From: a virus
Reading direction: 5' to 3' (one strand)
IMG/VR virus record: IMGVR_UViG_3300046820_000595
Span: 1 to 60,967 of that record
DNA length: 60,967 bases
Of this stretch, positions 43,382 through 49,906 are shown in pieces. Positions within the stretch are counted from its first letter, which is position 1, and each line of letters opens with the position of its first letter. Made by a program: the position numbers and the translations under genes. The notes beneath the pieces were generated by a model. It was not told the origin of the DNA and made no database searches. It saw nothing but the letters and a program-made list of their open reading frames with translations.

Positions 43382-43744
43382 TTATGATTCTTCTTTTGAA
43401 GAATTGATTCGATCTACGATTTTATTGATTACTTCAACCATTTTATTGATTGCTTTTTTCCCTTTCGGAGTAATCAAGTAGATAACGCTTGGCTTATTGT
43501 TTGCTTCTCGTTTGCCAGTAGGGTCATTTTGCCTCTCAATAAGTCCAGCATTTTTGAGATTCATGCGTTTCATTTTATGCGCATGTCCGTTAATGCTTTC
43601 TCCATTATACAATTTCCAAAGCAATTTCATGTCACACATGCTTACTTTCTCTTTAGTAATCTTGTCTCTTACTTTTTGAGAAAATGATTTCCATGTAACT
43701 CTGGCAGTTTCATTTAATATGTCATCAAATGTTTTATTCATCAT
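43382..43744 (-). CDS. winged-helix DNA-binding protein, MarR-like (120 aa)
   Basis: The core CDMKLLWKLYNGESINGHAHKMKRMNLKNAGLIERQND followed by PSVIYLITPKGKKAINKMVE has a helix-helix-wing pattern: recognition helix, short beta hairpin with Pro-Ser, and a C-terminal dimerisation helix. It could be an autorepressor of the early block. A second winged-helix candidate lies at 45636-45995. The start may be either of two adjacent ATGs (43744 or 43741). Confidence 0.65.
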   Translation of the reverse strand: MMNKTFDDILNETARVTWKSFSQKVRDKITKEKVSMCDMKLLWKLYNGESINGHAHKMKRMNLKNAGLIERQNDPTGKREANNKPSVIYLITPKGKKAINKMVEVINKIVDRINSSKEES

Positions 43745-43773
43745 CTTCTTTATCCAAAATCATCTCAAGGTGA

Positions 43774-43833
43774 CTAACTTGCGTTTAATTTATCTAATGT
43801 GTCCAAGGCGCTATTTACAAGGTCACGTATCAT
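43774..43833 (-). CDS. possible 19-aa ORF
   Basis: Begins MIRDLVNSALDTLDKL with an ATGA overlap with the stop of the upstream 77-aa gene, which suggests translational coupling. Too short to be certain. Confidence 0.3.
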   Translation of the reverse strand: MIRDLVNSALDTLDKLNAS

Positions 43834-44063
43834 ACGTTCTCCTTTCTTGCTGCGAGCATTGCGTCTGCGTATTCGAAAGAGGCCTTTACGACTGTTTCAG
43901 GTCTTACATCTATAGGATTCGCTAAAATCCCCTGCAAAGCCGCCGCCGCGAAGTAATCGCGCAGGGTCATGCCTTTTTGAGCTTCGATGATGCTCGAAAC
44001 GCCTTCCGCTGTTCTGGTTACCATGCTTGAAGCAATCGGCCCTCCATCGTCAATCTTACTCAC
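43830..44063 (-). CDS. conserved small phage protein with RDYFAAAALQG motif (77 aa)
   Basis: GMTLRDYFAAAALQGILANP and ASFEYADAMLAARK are the hallmark of a small protein family common in phages infecting many hosts, with no known function. Starts and stops overlap its neighbours by 4 nt (ATGA). Confidence 0.85.
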   Translation of the reverse strand: MSKIDDGGPIASSMVTRTAEGVSSIIEAQKGMTLRDYFAAAALQGILANPIDVRPETVVKASFEYADAMLAARKENV

Positions 44064-44347
44064 TTAGCACCTCCTTTCACGGCGGCGAGGGCTTTTTCAA
44101 GCTGCTCAATAGTCTTAGTCGTCACCGCTCCACGCTTGGCGTGTTCGATTGTGTATCTATTTGCCGCCGTGGCAAGATTGTCGCGCTGCTTCTGGATCTC
44201 ATCAAGCTCTTTTTCTAGCATCCCTGAGAAACGATACATGCCAGCAATTATCAGCCTAAGGGCTTCTTCAGTGTTGTAGTTCCCATTAGGGATCGCTTTC
44301 AGTCTCTCAAACTCTTTGTCTGTTCTTGGCATTTTTTCTTCGTCCAT
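44060..44347 (-). CDS. coiled-coil protein (95 aa)
   Basis: Heptad-like sequence from residue 35 to the end (LEKELDEIQKQRDNLATAANRY, TIEQLEKALAAVKGG). The ATG is 2 nt downstream of palindrome copy 8, whose - strand sequence TTTAGCCAACTAAA directly precedes the start. Function unknown. Confidence 0.72.
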   Translation of the reverse strand: MDEEKMPRTDKEFERLKAIPNGNYNTEEALRLIIAGMYRFSGMLEKELDEIQKQRDNLATAANRYTIEHAKRGAVTTKTIEQLEKALAAVKGGAK

Positions 44348-44349
44348 GT

Positions 44350-44363
44350 TTTAGTTGGCTAAA
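44350..44363 (-). repeat. TTTAG-N4-CTAAA palindrome, copy 8
   Basis: TTTAGTTGGCTAAA, read as TTTAGCCAACTAAA on the - strand, ends 2 nt before the ATG of the coiled-coil protein and starts 10 nt after the stop of the next upstream gene. Confidence 0.85.
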
Positions 44364-44373
44364 TTTTGTTTTG

Positions 44374-44751
44374 TTACAAATTCGCGAGGAAATCAGAAGA
44401 CAGTTTATTTTCATAAGCAAGATTAAACAATCTTAGTTTCCATTCTTCGGGGGCGCTATAATCATGAATGTTCTGAAGATCCATAATTAAGATTTCATGT
44501 CGATCTGGAACTTTACCTTCTAATACCAATGTTTTCCATTGAGTGTTTTTGTTTACATCATCAAAGCTTGGGTCGTATTCACAGTCGGAAATCAAGCATC
44601 CAGCAGCACATTTCAATCCTTCTTTGCTTCGATAAGCGCAACCTGTTAATCCTTTGGAACGTGCTTTCTGAGTTAATAAATGAACAGCCACTTGGTCAAA
44701 AACTTCTTGAGCCGTAGCGTCATTCAATGTTTTCAGTGTAATTTTTTTCAT
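44374..44751 (-). CDS. paralogous small protein A, CaYR...CAxG family (125 aa)
   Basis: MKKITLKTLNDATAQEVFDQ, then CAYRSKEGLKCAAGCLISDCEYDP and a helical C-terminus. It shares the cysteine-containing block (CxYR...KCAxGxxI.D..YDP) with the protein at 48140-48511, and more weakly with 47755-48135. The start at 44751 is chosen because only from there does the N-terminus match the paralog. Confidence 0.72.
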   Translation of the reverse strand: MKKITLKTLNDATAQEVFDQVAVHLLTQKARSKGLTGCAYRSKEGLKCAAGCLISDCEYDPSFDDVNKNTQWKTLVLEGKVPDRHEILIMDLQNIHDYSAPEEWKLRLFNLAYENKLSSDFLANL

Positions 44752-44785
44752 TGACTTGTATTTTGTTTGATTTAATTTGAAACCC

Positions 44786-45070
44786 ATGGACAAGAAGCCC
44801 ATGATGAAAAAGCTAGGTCTTGAAGGTTACAACAAACCCAAACGAACCCCAAGCCACCCCAAGAAGAGCCATGTTGTTATGGCTAAGGAAGGAGATAAGA
44901 CTAAATTGATTCGTTTTGGTGAGCAAGGCGCAAGCACGGCTGGCAAGCCTAAAGCTGGTGAGTCTGAGCGCATGAAACAAAAGAGAGCGTCGTTTAAGGC
45001 GCGTCATGGAGCTAACATTGCTAAAGGCAAAATGAGTGCTGCGTGGTGGGCCTCGAAAATCAAATGGTAA
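44786..45070 (+). CDS. DUF6321-like basic phage protein (94 aa)
   Basis: KSHVVMAKEGDKTKLIRFGEQGAS ... RASFKARHGANIAKGKMSAAWWASKIKW closely follows the DUF6321 pattern found in many aquatic phages. Lys/Ala/Arg-rich. First of a + strand cluster of small basic proteins inside a - strand region. The ATG at 44786 is 9 nt inside the longer frame, which opens with TTG. Confidence 0.85.
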   Translation: MDKKPMMKKLGLEGYNKPKRTPSHPKKSHVVMAKEGDKTKLIRFGEQGASTAGKPKAGESERMKQKRASFKARHGANIAKGKMSAAWWASKIKW

Positions 45071-45074
45071 AACT

Positions 45075-45251
45075 ATGAAATCCAAAAGCAAAGTGAACCA
45101 GTCGGGCAATTACACTAAGCCTACTATGAGAAAGCAATTGTTCAATAAGATCAAAGCTGGCACTAAAGGCGGTGATCCTGGAGAATGGAGCGCACGCAAA
45201 GCACAGCTCCTTGCCCGTGAATACAAAGCTAAAGGGGGTAAATACAAATGA
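45075..45251 (+). CDS. basic phage protein, NYTKP...WSARKAQ family (58 aa)
   Basis: SGNYTKPTMRKQLFNKIKAGTKGGDPGEWSARKAQLLAREYKAKGG is a recognisable phage pattern seen repeatedly next to DUF6321 and DUF5872 genes. Very basic. Start 4 nt after the preceding stop. Overlaps the next gene start by 4 nt (ATGA). Confidence 0.85.
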   Translation: MKSKSKVNQSGNYTKPTMRKQLFNKIKAGTKGGDPGEWSARKAQLLAREYKAKGGKYK

Positions 45252-45481
45252 AGAAGCCACAAGAATCTTTAAAGAAATGGACTGAACAGAAGTGGAGAAC
45301 ATCTGATGGCAGTCCATCTAAAGGCAAGAAGCGTTATTTGCCAGACGCTGCTTGGAAAGCACTTTCACCTGCGCAAAAAGCCGCTACTAATGCAGCCAAA
45401 GCTAAGGGGAATAAACAAGGAAAGCAATTCGTAAAGCAGCCTAAGAAGGTTGCCGATATTGCTAAACAATACAGAAAATAA
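45248..45481 (+). CDS. DUF5872-like basic phage protein (77 aa)
   Basis: LKKWTEQKWRTSDG and GKKRYLPDAAWKALSPAQKAATNAAKAKGNKQGKQFVKQPKK match the DUF5872 consensus: PDAAWKALSPxEKAAT with a basic GKQFVKQPKK tail. Part of the four-gene basic cluster. Likely nucleic-acid binding by composition; function unknown. Confidence 0.87.
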   Translation: MKKPQESLKKWTEQKWRTSDGSPSKGKKRYLPDAAWKALSPAQKAATNAAKAKGNKQGKQFVKQPKKVADIAKQYRK

Positions 45482-45485
45482 CAAT

Positions 45486-45608
45486 ATGATGAACAAAGGT
45501 TACGGGAAACCGATGGCAGCTAAGGCTGCAATGGCAAAGCCAATGGCTAAGAAGGTTGCTAAGAAAATGGCAACTAAATCTAAAGGTGCCATGAAGAAAG
45601 CTAAATAA
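45486..45608 (+). CDS. histone-tail-like Lys/Ala/Met-rich peptide (40 aa)
   Basis: Almost entirely Lys, Ala, Met and Gly (MMNKGYGKPMAAKAAMAKPM then KKVAKK-type repeats). It resembles H1-tail or AlkB-like condensation peptides, consistent with DNA compaction. Preceded by AACAATATG. Ends the basic-protein cluster just before the terminator. Confidence 0.72.
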   Translation: MMNKGYGKPMAAKAAMAKPMAKKVAKKMATKSKGAMKKAK

Positions 45609-45612
45609 GACT

Positions 45613-45650
45613 AATGGCCTAGCTGCTGATGGTGGCTAGGCTATTTTCTT
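45613..45650 (+). terminator. rho-independent terminator after basic-protein cluster
   Basis: Stem GCCTAGC (45617-45623) pairs with GCTAGGC (45635-45641), extended by AAT/ATT and a G-T wobble to 11 bp, followed by a T-rich tract. Placed between the + cluster and the convergent winged-helix gene. Confidence 0.82.
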
Positions 45651-45995
45651 TTTCTTTCTTGTCCCATTAGGTTCATTCTTGAACTCCTTAATGTTTACGG
45701 GAAAGAAAGCCAAGAGCTTTGCGCATGACTTCATTCCTGCTTCTGAGAGCTTGTAATGATAGGAGATGTTACCTCTGTCATTTCTTAGTTCTTTAACATT
45801 AAATGCCCATTGCATACGTTTCATTGTCGTTTGCACTTTAGGCTCCCCCATTAGTCGAGCAACCTCTACGCATGTGCAATAGCCATAGGCTTCCTGTAGC
45901 TCAAGCACTGCTAAGATAATGAATGCTTCTCTGTAGGTGATGCCAAGGCTATTGATGTTTCTTGTAAAGCAATTGATTGATGACAATTTATTCAT
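45636..45995 (-). CDS. winged-helix-like protein (119 aa)
   Basis: YREAFIILAVLELQEAYGYCTCVEVARLMGEPKVQTTMKRM followed by ELRNDRGNISYHYKLSEAGMKSC is a helix-turn-helix plus beta-wing arrangement of the MarR/PadR type. The start at 45995 is preferred over 46079 because the longer form would overlap the upstream gene by nearly 100 nt. Potential regulator of the early block. Confidence 0.62.
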   Translation of the reverse strand: MNKLSSINCFTRNINSLGITYREAFIILAVLELQEAYGYCTCVEVARLMGEPKVQTTMKRMQWAFNVKELRNDRGNISYHYKLSEAGMKSCAKLLAFFPVNIKEFKNEPNGTRKKKKIA

Positions 45996-46206
45996 TGATT
46001 GATTGTAGTAGGATTTCTTGCAGCTCGGCAACTGTATGTCGCCAGTATTTGTATAAACTACTGACAAACTCAAATCCAATCACATCTGGGTAAACTAATT
46101 GAATTGCTTTGTTGATGTCTCCTCCTTGATCAAAGTCCTCGAATGGAATTGTATGAAGAAGAGCGTCAGGTTTGTATTTGCTTAGGATTTCAATGATTTC
46201 TTCCAT
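45988..46206 (-). CDS. hypothetical 72-aa protein
   Basis: Acidic N-terminal helix (EEIIEILSKYKPDALLHTI), then FEFVSSLYKYWRHTVAELQEILLQSI. No family recognised. Overlaps the following gene start by 8 nt. Confidence 0.68.
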   Translation of the reverse strand: MEEIIEILSKYKPDALLHTIPFEDFDQGGDINKAIQLVYPDVIGFEFVSSLYKYWRHTVAELQEILLQSINE

Positions 46207-46208
46207 AT

Positions 46209-46688
46209 TCAGCTTATTCCAATTGTGTCTAGTGTAATGTTGATTGCTTTTAATGAATCAGGATTCTCAAGCAATCGTAGTGGATTTTGATTGTTTACGC
46301 CATTCAACTTAGCCTTGATTTCTTTGCGCAATTCTTTTTCGTCAATGCATTTGATTTTCTTAACATATTCTGCATGTTCCGCCATCAACTTGTCCAACTC
46401 TGGCGATGTCACTTTAGGGTAATTAACATTGCAATACGGCTCTTGGCATCTGCTGTAAATATTAATTCTTGGTGTTACAACGATTGTGGGCGATTGATTT
46501 TTAATCGCTTTAATTGCAGCTTTACGAATTTTGGGTTCAAGGGTGTCAATCTTTTTGCTGCATTCTTCATTGATTATTGCTTGCCTTTCCTTTGCGCGAA
46601 TAACCATTGCCTCAATGATTTCTGCTTTGGTAGGCTTTGGTTGAATTGTCGCTGGGATTGCAAGTGCTGTAGTAGTTGTGTTGCTCAT
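46209..46688 (-). CDS. hypothetical 159-aa protein
   Basis: Thr/Pro-rich N-terminus, then a long amphipathic helix (TKAEIIEAMVIRAKERQAIINEE). A short Cys pair (CQEPYCNV, about residue 83) and a basic helical C-terminus follow (RKEIKAKLNGVNNQNP). Unrecognised. Confidence 0.68.
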   Translation of the reverse strand: MSNTTTTALAIPATIQPKPTKAEIIEAMVIRAKERQAIINEECSKKIDTLEPKIRKAAIKAIKNQSPTIVVTPRINIYSRCQEPYCNVNYPKVTSPELDKLMAEHAEYVKKIKCIDEKELRKEIKAKLNGVNNQNPLRLLENPDSLKAINITLDTIGIS

Positions 46689-46696
46689 AGTTTTGT

Positions 46697-47053
46697 TTAT
46701 ACAAGGTCTTTGACGAATTTTCCGTTAACCATTTTGCCTGTGCGCTTAGAAATAACGCCATATGCTTTCTCGGTGCATTCTTCTAGGCTAATGTTTAACA
46801 TCATACAAATTCCCACAAGGGTCACTACGATGTCACCAATGCCATCCTCAATCTCTGCAAGAATCTCATTCTCTTGGTCATGAGTATCAATGGAAAATGA
46901 TTTTCGCAGTAAGCGGGTTTGAAGGAGACGCGCCAAAGCAATCTTTGTTTCATCTACTTCTTCTTGTGTTTTCTCGATTTGTTTTAGCGGATTACTGAAT
47001 GCAATGATTTGCTTATCAATAAACCATTGTTGGATTAGTGGTATTGTGTTCAT
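46697..47053 (-). CDS. MazG-like nucleotide pyrophosphohydrolase (118 aa)
   Basis: EKTQEEVDETKIALARLL and ENEILAEIEDGIGDIVVTLVGICMML give the EExxE...ExxD helical NTP-PPase motif of MazG, with ...AYGVISKRTGKMVNGKFVKD downstream. It would remove (d)NTPs or ppGpp-like alarmones, a common phage countermeasure to starvation. The ATG at 47053 overlaps the upstream stop (ATGA). Confidence 0.87.
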   Translation of the reverse strand: MNTIPLIQQWFIDKQIIAFSNPLKQIEKTQEEVDETKIALARLLQTRLLRKSFSIDTHDQENEILAEIEDGIGDIVVTLVGICMMLNISLEECTEKAYGVISKRTGKMVNGKFVKDLV

Positions 47054-47376
47054 GATTCTTCCCATAGGTTAAGTGTTTTCAAAAAGGCTTCTGCTCTTTG
47101 CGCGGCGGTGGCAAAAACGCTGTCTGCCCATGTGAGGTATCTATCGTTCCTTGGTGCGTCAGCAAGAATGTCTAAGTATTTTTGCTCATCATTTTCTGAT
47201 AGCGTTTTTTCCGCTTCGTTCATCGCGTTAAGGTCTTCTGGGTAATTAGGAGGGTCGTATGATGCATTTCCCGATGGGACGTGTAGCCAATCCAGTATTT
47301 TCGCGGTATGCGGTTTAGGGTTAGGAATCCACCCACAAGCCTCAGCTATCTTGATTCGTTGTTGTTCTGGTGTCAT
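47050..47376 (-). CDS. phage ABA sandwich-like protein, copy 1 (108 aa)
   Basis: IKIAEACGWIPNP ... PNYPEDLNAMNEAEKTLS ... ATAAQRAEAFLKTLNLWEE matches the pattern of phage ABA-sandwich (DUF2591-type) proteins. It is a tandem duplicate of the next gene, with which it shares long identical stretches at both ends. The ATG at 47376 overlaps the upstream stop (ATGA). Confidence 0.83.
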   Translation of the reverse strand: MTPEQQRIKIAEACGWIPNPKPHTAKILDWLHVPSGNASYDPPNYPEDLNAMNEAEKTLSENDEQKYLDILADAPRNDRYLTWADSVFATAAQRAEAFLKTLNLWEES

Positions 47377-47753
47377 TCTTCCCATAGGTTAAGTGTTCTT
47401 AAAAATGCTTCTGCTTGTTGTTCTGCTGTAGCATCAAGCAATGTTTCTACATCCCATTCATTACGATTTACAATGCGCCCTTTAATAATGTTCGCGAGGT
47501 GATCATTGAATATGTAACGATATCCCCAGTCCTTTTTCCATAAAGCTTGTTTAGCTTCATGCATCGCGTTGAGGTCTTCTGGGTAATTAGGGACTTCAGC
47601 GTATGTTGCTGCACCACCATGATGCTCTTCACAATACCAGAGCCTGACTCCATTTGGATCGGGTTTGCCTTTACGCGTTGTTCTGCGTAGCGGCATGATG
47701 CGAAATAAACCACAAGCCTCAGCTATCTTGATTCTTTGTTTTTCTGGTTTCAT
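47373..47753 (-). CDS. phage ABA sandwich-like protein, copy 2 (126 aa)
   Basis: Same family and same terminal motifs as copy 1 (IKIAEACGLF, PNYPEDLNAMHEAKQAL, ATAEQQAEAFLRTLNLWEE) but with a divergent centre. Start codon lies immediately after palindrome copy 9 with no gap, TTTAGCCAACTAAAATG on the - strand. Confidence 0.83.
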   Translation of the reverse strand: MKPEKQRIKIAEACGLFRIMPLRRTTRKGKPDPNGVRLWYCEEHHGGAATYAEVPNYPEDLNAMHEAKQALWKKDWGYRYIFNDHLANIIKGRIVNRNEWDVETLLDATAEQQAEAFLRTLNLWEE

Positions 47754-47767
47754 TTTAGTTGGCTAAA
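47754..47767 (-). repeat. TTTAG-N4-CTAAA palindrome, copy 9
   Basis: On the - strand it carries the last three codons and stop of the upstream gene (L-A-N-stop) and abuts the next ATG directly. A 15-nt relative with one extra base lies at 48483-48497, inside the next-but-one gene. Confidence 0.88.
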
Positions 47768-48135
47768 ATAGATGGCAATAGTTCTTTTGAGTAGCGCTTC
47801 CATATTTTTTGGGCGTTAATCAATCCTTCTTTGCTTATTTCGTTTTCAAGGAAATTTCTAGAATTGTCGTGCCAGTCTTGTAGTTCTTGCCAAAATCCGT
47901 ATTCATTACCTTGATACTCTGGCAGTAGTAGCTTTTGAATTTCATTCCAACAGCGCTCTACTGAATGCTCTAATTTCTCTAGTTCCGCTTCTTGATTGAG
48001 GCATCTGCCAACTGCGCATTGTTTAAGATTTACTGGGTCGCGATAAAAACACCCGCCATTGTCTCTTACTGCTCTGTTGGATGGGTCTGAGTAGAACTCA
48101 AACGTCTCGATCATAATTTGTTCTTTAGTTTTCAT
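47755..48135 (-). CDS. paralogous small protein B, related to CaYR...CAxG family (126 aa)
   Basis: Contains CFYRDPVNLKQCAVGRCLNQE, the same C-x-Y-R ... C-A-V-G pattern as the proteins at 44374 and 48140, in a longer helical frame. ATG at 48135 (MKTKEQ) is used because the extension begins with TTG. Function unknown. Confidence 0.72.
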   Translation of the reverse strand: MKTKEQIMIETFEFYSDPSNRAVRDNGGCFYRDPVNLKQCAVGRCLNQEAELEKLEHSVERCWNEIQKLLLPEYQGNEYGFWQELQDWHDNSRNFLENEISKEGLINAQKIWKRYSKELLPSILAN

Positions 48136-48139
48136 ATGG

Positions 48140-48511
48140 TTATTCAAAGATTTCTGTTACGATTCCAAATCTGTCAGCAAGTGACTTCAATTTGTCTTCC
48201 CATTGAAATTCTGGGTAAGTGTCGTGAATCGACTGGAGCATTGTAAGCAATTCTAAATGATCGCTGATTTTGATTCTTTTGTCTCTTACTAAGCATTGAA
48301 TTGCCGAGTCGGAAACCATATCAAATACTGGATCATACTCATCATCTGCAATAATTACTCCTACGGCGCATTTAAGGCCATCTTCCCCCCTGTAAGCGCA
48401 TTTACCATTGTTCATGCACCTTTGGTTTTGATTGAGCAAATGCTGCGCTACAAACTCAAATACTTCTTGAGCTGTTGAATCTTTTAGGTTGGCTAAAGTG
48501 ATTGTTTTCAT
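48140..48511 (-). CDS. paralogous small protein C, CaYR...CAxG family (123 aa)
   Basis: MKTITLANLKDSTAQEVFEF ... CAYRGEDGLKCAVGVIIADDEYDP closely matches the protein at 44374. The pair looks like an old duplication. The start overlaps the 29-aa gene as ATGA. Confidence 0.75.
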   Translation of the reverse strand: MKTITLANLKDSTAQEVFEFVAQHLLNQNQRCMNNGKCAYRGEDGLKCAVGVIIADDEYDPVFDMVSDSAIQCLVRDKRIKISDHLELLTMLQSIHDTYPEFQWEDKLKSLADRFGIVTEIFE

Positions 48512-48597
48512 GGCTGTGATGTTGGTGGTGTATCAATCCAACAAAAAATGATAATCAATACAATGATTGCTAAAACTAATTGCATTCCTAAGTTCAT
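48508..48597 (-). CDS. small membrane protein (29 aa)
   Basis: Single hydrophobic helix LGMQLVLAIIVLIIIFCWID, then PPTSQP. ATG preceded by TAAT (stop of the upstream gene, 1 nt, start) and stop overlapping the next start (ATGA). It is too well embedded in the operon to be chance. Likely inner-membrane; function unknown. Confidence 0.62.
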   Translation of the reverse strand: MNLGMQLVLAIIVLIIIFCWIDTPPTSQP

Positions 48598-48598
48598 A

Positions 48599-48991
48599 TT
48601 ACTTTTGGGTGAAGGATAAAAGTGCTTCGGCGTGGAGCATTGCAGCTTCTTTGGTGAGATGAACAATGCCTTTGTCCATTGTATGGAAATCCCAACTTTC
48701 TCCACGCCATATGTATTTCACAACATTATCTGCTGATCCAATGGATACGTCATAATACTCTTGCCCGTCTTCAAGTGGTTCTCGCACAGGCTCAGGCACC
48801 TCGTAGCCGTTAATGTTGATCGTGCGTGGTTTGCGGCGGTAATCGGTTCCCTTATCCCACATAGGATGTTGGATCATCGGCTCCCATTTATTGTCATATT
48901 CGTAAAACCACTCCCACCGTTTCCACGGTTTATCAGTTTCCATCGCGTCTTGCGCGTAAAGAGCCATCAATTCTGCGTGTTTATGCTTCAT
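48599..48991 (-). CDS. conserved phage protein with HKHAELM and YRRKPRT motifs (130 aa)
   Basis: Starts MKHKHAELMALYAQDAMETDKPW, then DYRRKPRTININGYEVPEPVREPLEDGQEYY. These motifs recur in small phage proteins of unknown function. The C-terminal half has a Trp-rich segment (KYIWRGESWDFH). Overlaps the upstream gene by 4 nt. Confidence 0.75.
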   Translation of the reverse strand: MKHKHAELMALYAQDAMETDKPWKRWEWFYEYDNKWEPMIQHPMWDKGTDYRRKPRTININGYEVPEPVREPLEDGQEYYDVSIGSADNVVKYIWRGESWDFHTMDKGIVHLTKEAAMLHAEALLSFTQK

Positions 48992-49377
48992 AATTTTTGC
49001 AGTAGTTCAGTTGTTCGTTTTTCAATCTCGATCAACACCAGGTAGGCTTTATTCCTTAATGAATGCACAGCAATCAACCTAAGTTCTGGAATTCCGATGA
49101 CAGAACTTACTCTATCACGCATAACTCCTATGTGGTCAGCGAAAACCAATCCTAGATGTCGCAGCTCATCATCCAATGGATACCCACCTAGTTCATCTCT
49201 AGGCAGATTTTTACAGAGTTGACCGCAAGCGCAAGTCACCCAGTTGTCTGCAGCTGATTTGGCAGCATCAACCTCTGCTAAGTTTTGACATAAATCCTCA
49301 GCGGAGCGTTCCAAGAACAGAAACCAGTTAAAATTTGAGTTAAATGGGTCTGCTGAGCCTTTTTTTGATTTTTTCAT
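48988..49377 (-). CDS. hypothetical 129-aa protein
   Basis: Basic N-terminus (MKKSKKGSADPF) followed by aromatic FNWFLFLERSAED and a helical body with a CACGQLCKNLP motif. The start at 49377 is preferred, since the longer frame runs back into the terminator hairpin at 49399-49434. Function unknown. Confidence 0.65.
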   Translation of the reverse strand: MKKSKKGSADPFNSNFNWFLFLERSAEDLCQNLAEVDAAKSAADNWVTCACGQLCKNLPRDELGGYPLDDELRHLGLVFADHIGVMRDRVSSVIGIPELRLIAVHSLRNKAYLVLIEIEKRTTELLQKL

Positions 49378-49398
49378 AGTCTTTGCCTGTGCTTGCAT

Positions 49399-49434
49399 AA
49401 AAAAAGGGAGAAGGGCGCTAGCCCCTCCCCCTTT
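49399..49434 (-). terminator. rho-independent terminator of the first early transcript
   Basis: On the - strand a G/C-rich arm pairs with CCCTTCTCCC (9 of 11 bases around a CTAG-type loop), followed by seven consecutive T. It lies just after the stop at 49448, so the first two genes of the leftward block can be a separate transcript, with read-through feeding the rest. Confidence 0.85.
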
Positions 49435-49447
49435 AACCATACACTAC

Positions 49448-49831
49448 TTAGAAAACTTCATCAGTGGATGGCGCTTCGCCTTTACCGATCGCCTTGAGAT
49501 ACAGCGGAGATTCGATAAGCTCCTTGTATGCTTCCATGTCCATGATTTCCATGGCTGCGATGTTTTTTGGTGGTTGGCAGCCTGTTGAGCGGCCGCCTCC
49601 AGGAAGTGCCTTATCCCATGCTCGGATAACCGTTACCTTGCCGATTGTGGCGGCTACGTCCAGCGGTAAGCCAGTGGTTACGATCTCCTTGCCTTCGCCC
49701 TTAGCGGTGCCAATAGCAACCTGTGTGGGCAAGGTGAGGCCAAATACAACTTGTGCATCGGCTACTGCGGATGGCATTACGTTTTTCAGCGTGTTCAGTT
49801 CTTGTTCGTCTCTTACGTGTAGCAATTTCAT
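49448..49831 (-). CDS. hypothetical 127-aa protein
   Basis: Beta-rich start (MKLLHVRDEQELNTLK) followed by VVFGLTLPTQVAIGTAKGEG and TIGKVTVIRAWDKALPGGGR, a Gly-rich region that could bind nucleotide. C-terminal acidic tail. A + strand frame across the same bases (49464-49889) is judged a shadow. No family recognised. Confidence 0.7.
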   Translation of the reverse strand: MKLLHVRDEQELNTLKNVMPSAVADAQVVFGLTLPTQVAIGTAKGEGKEIVTTGLPLDVAATIGKVTVIRAWDKALPGGGRSTGCQPPKNIAAMEIMDMEAYKELIESPLYLKAIGKGEAPSTDEVF

Positions 49832-49906
49832 ATTTTATTCTGTTTTGATGTTAAATTTGCGTTCTTGGTATGCGCAACCCACCTCGTAATCACAATGATT
49901 ACACAA

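Noticed and set aside
49464-49889. 141-codon + strand frame opposite 49448-49831
   Set aside because: Composition is shadow-like (Ser/Ala/Pro-rich without conserved motifs) and it runs against the operon and over a well-placed - strand gene.
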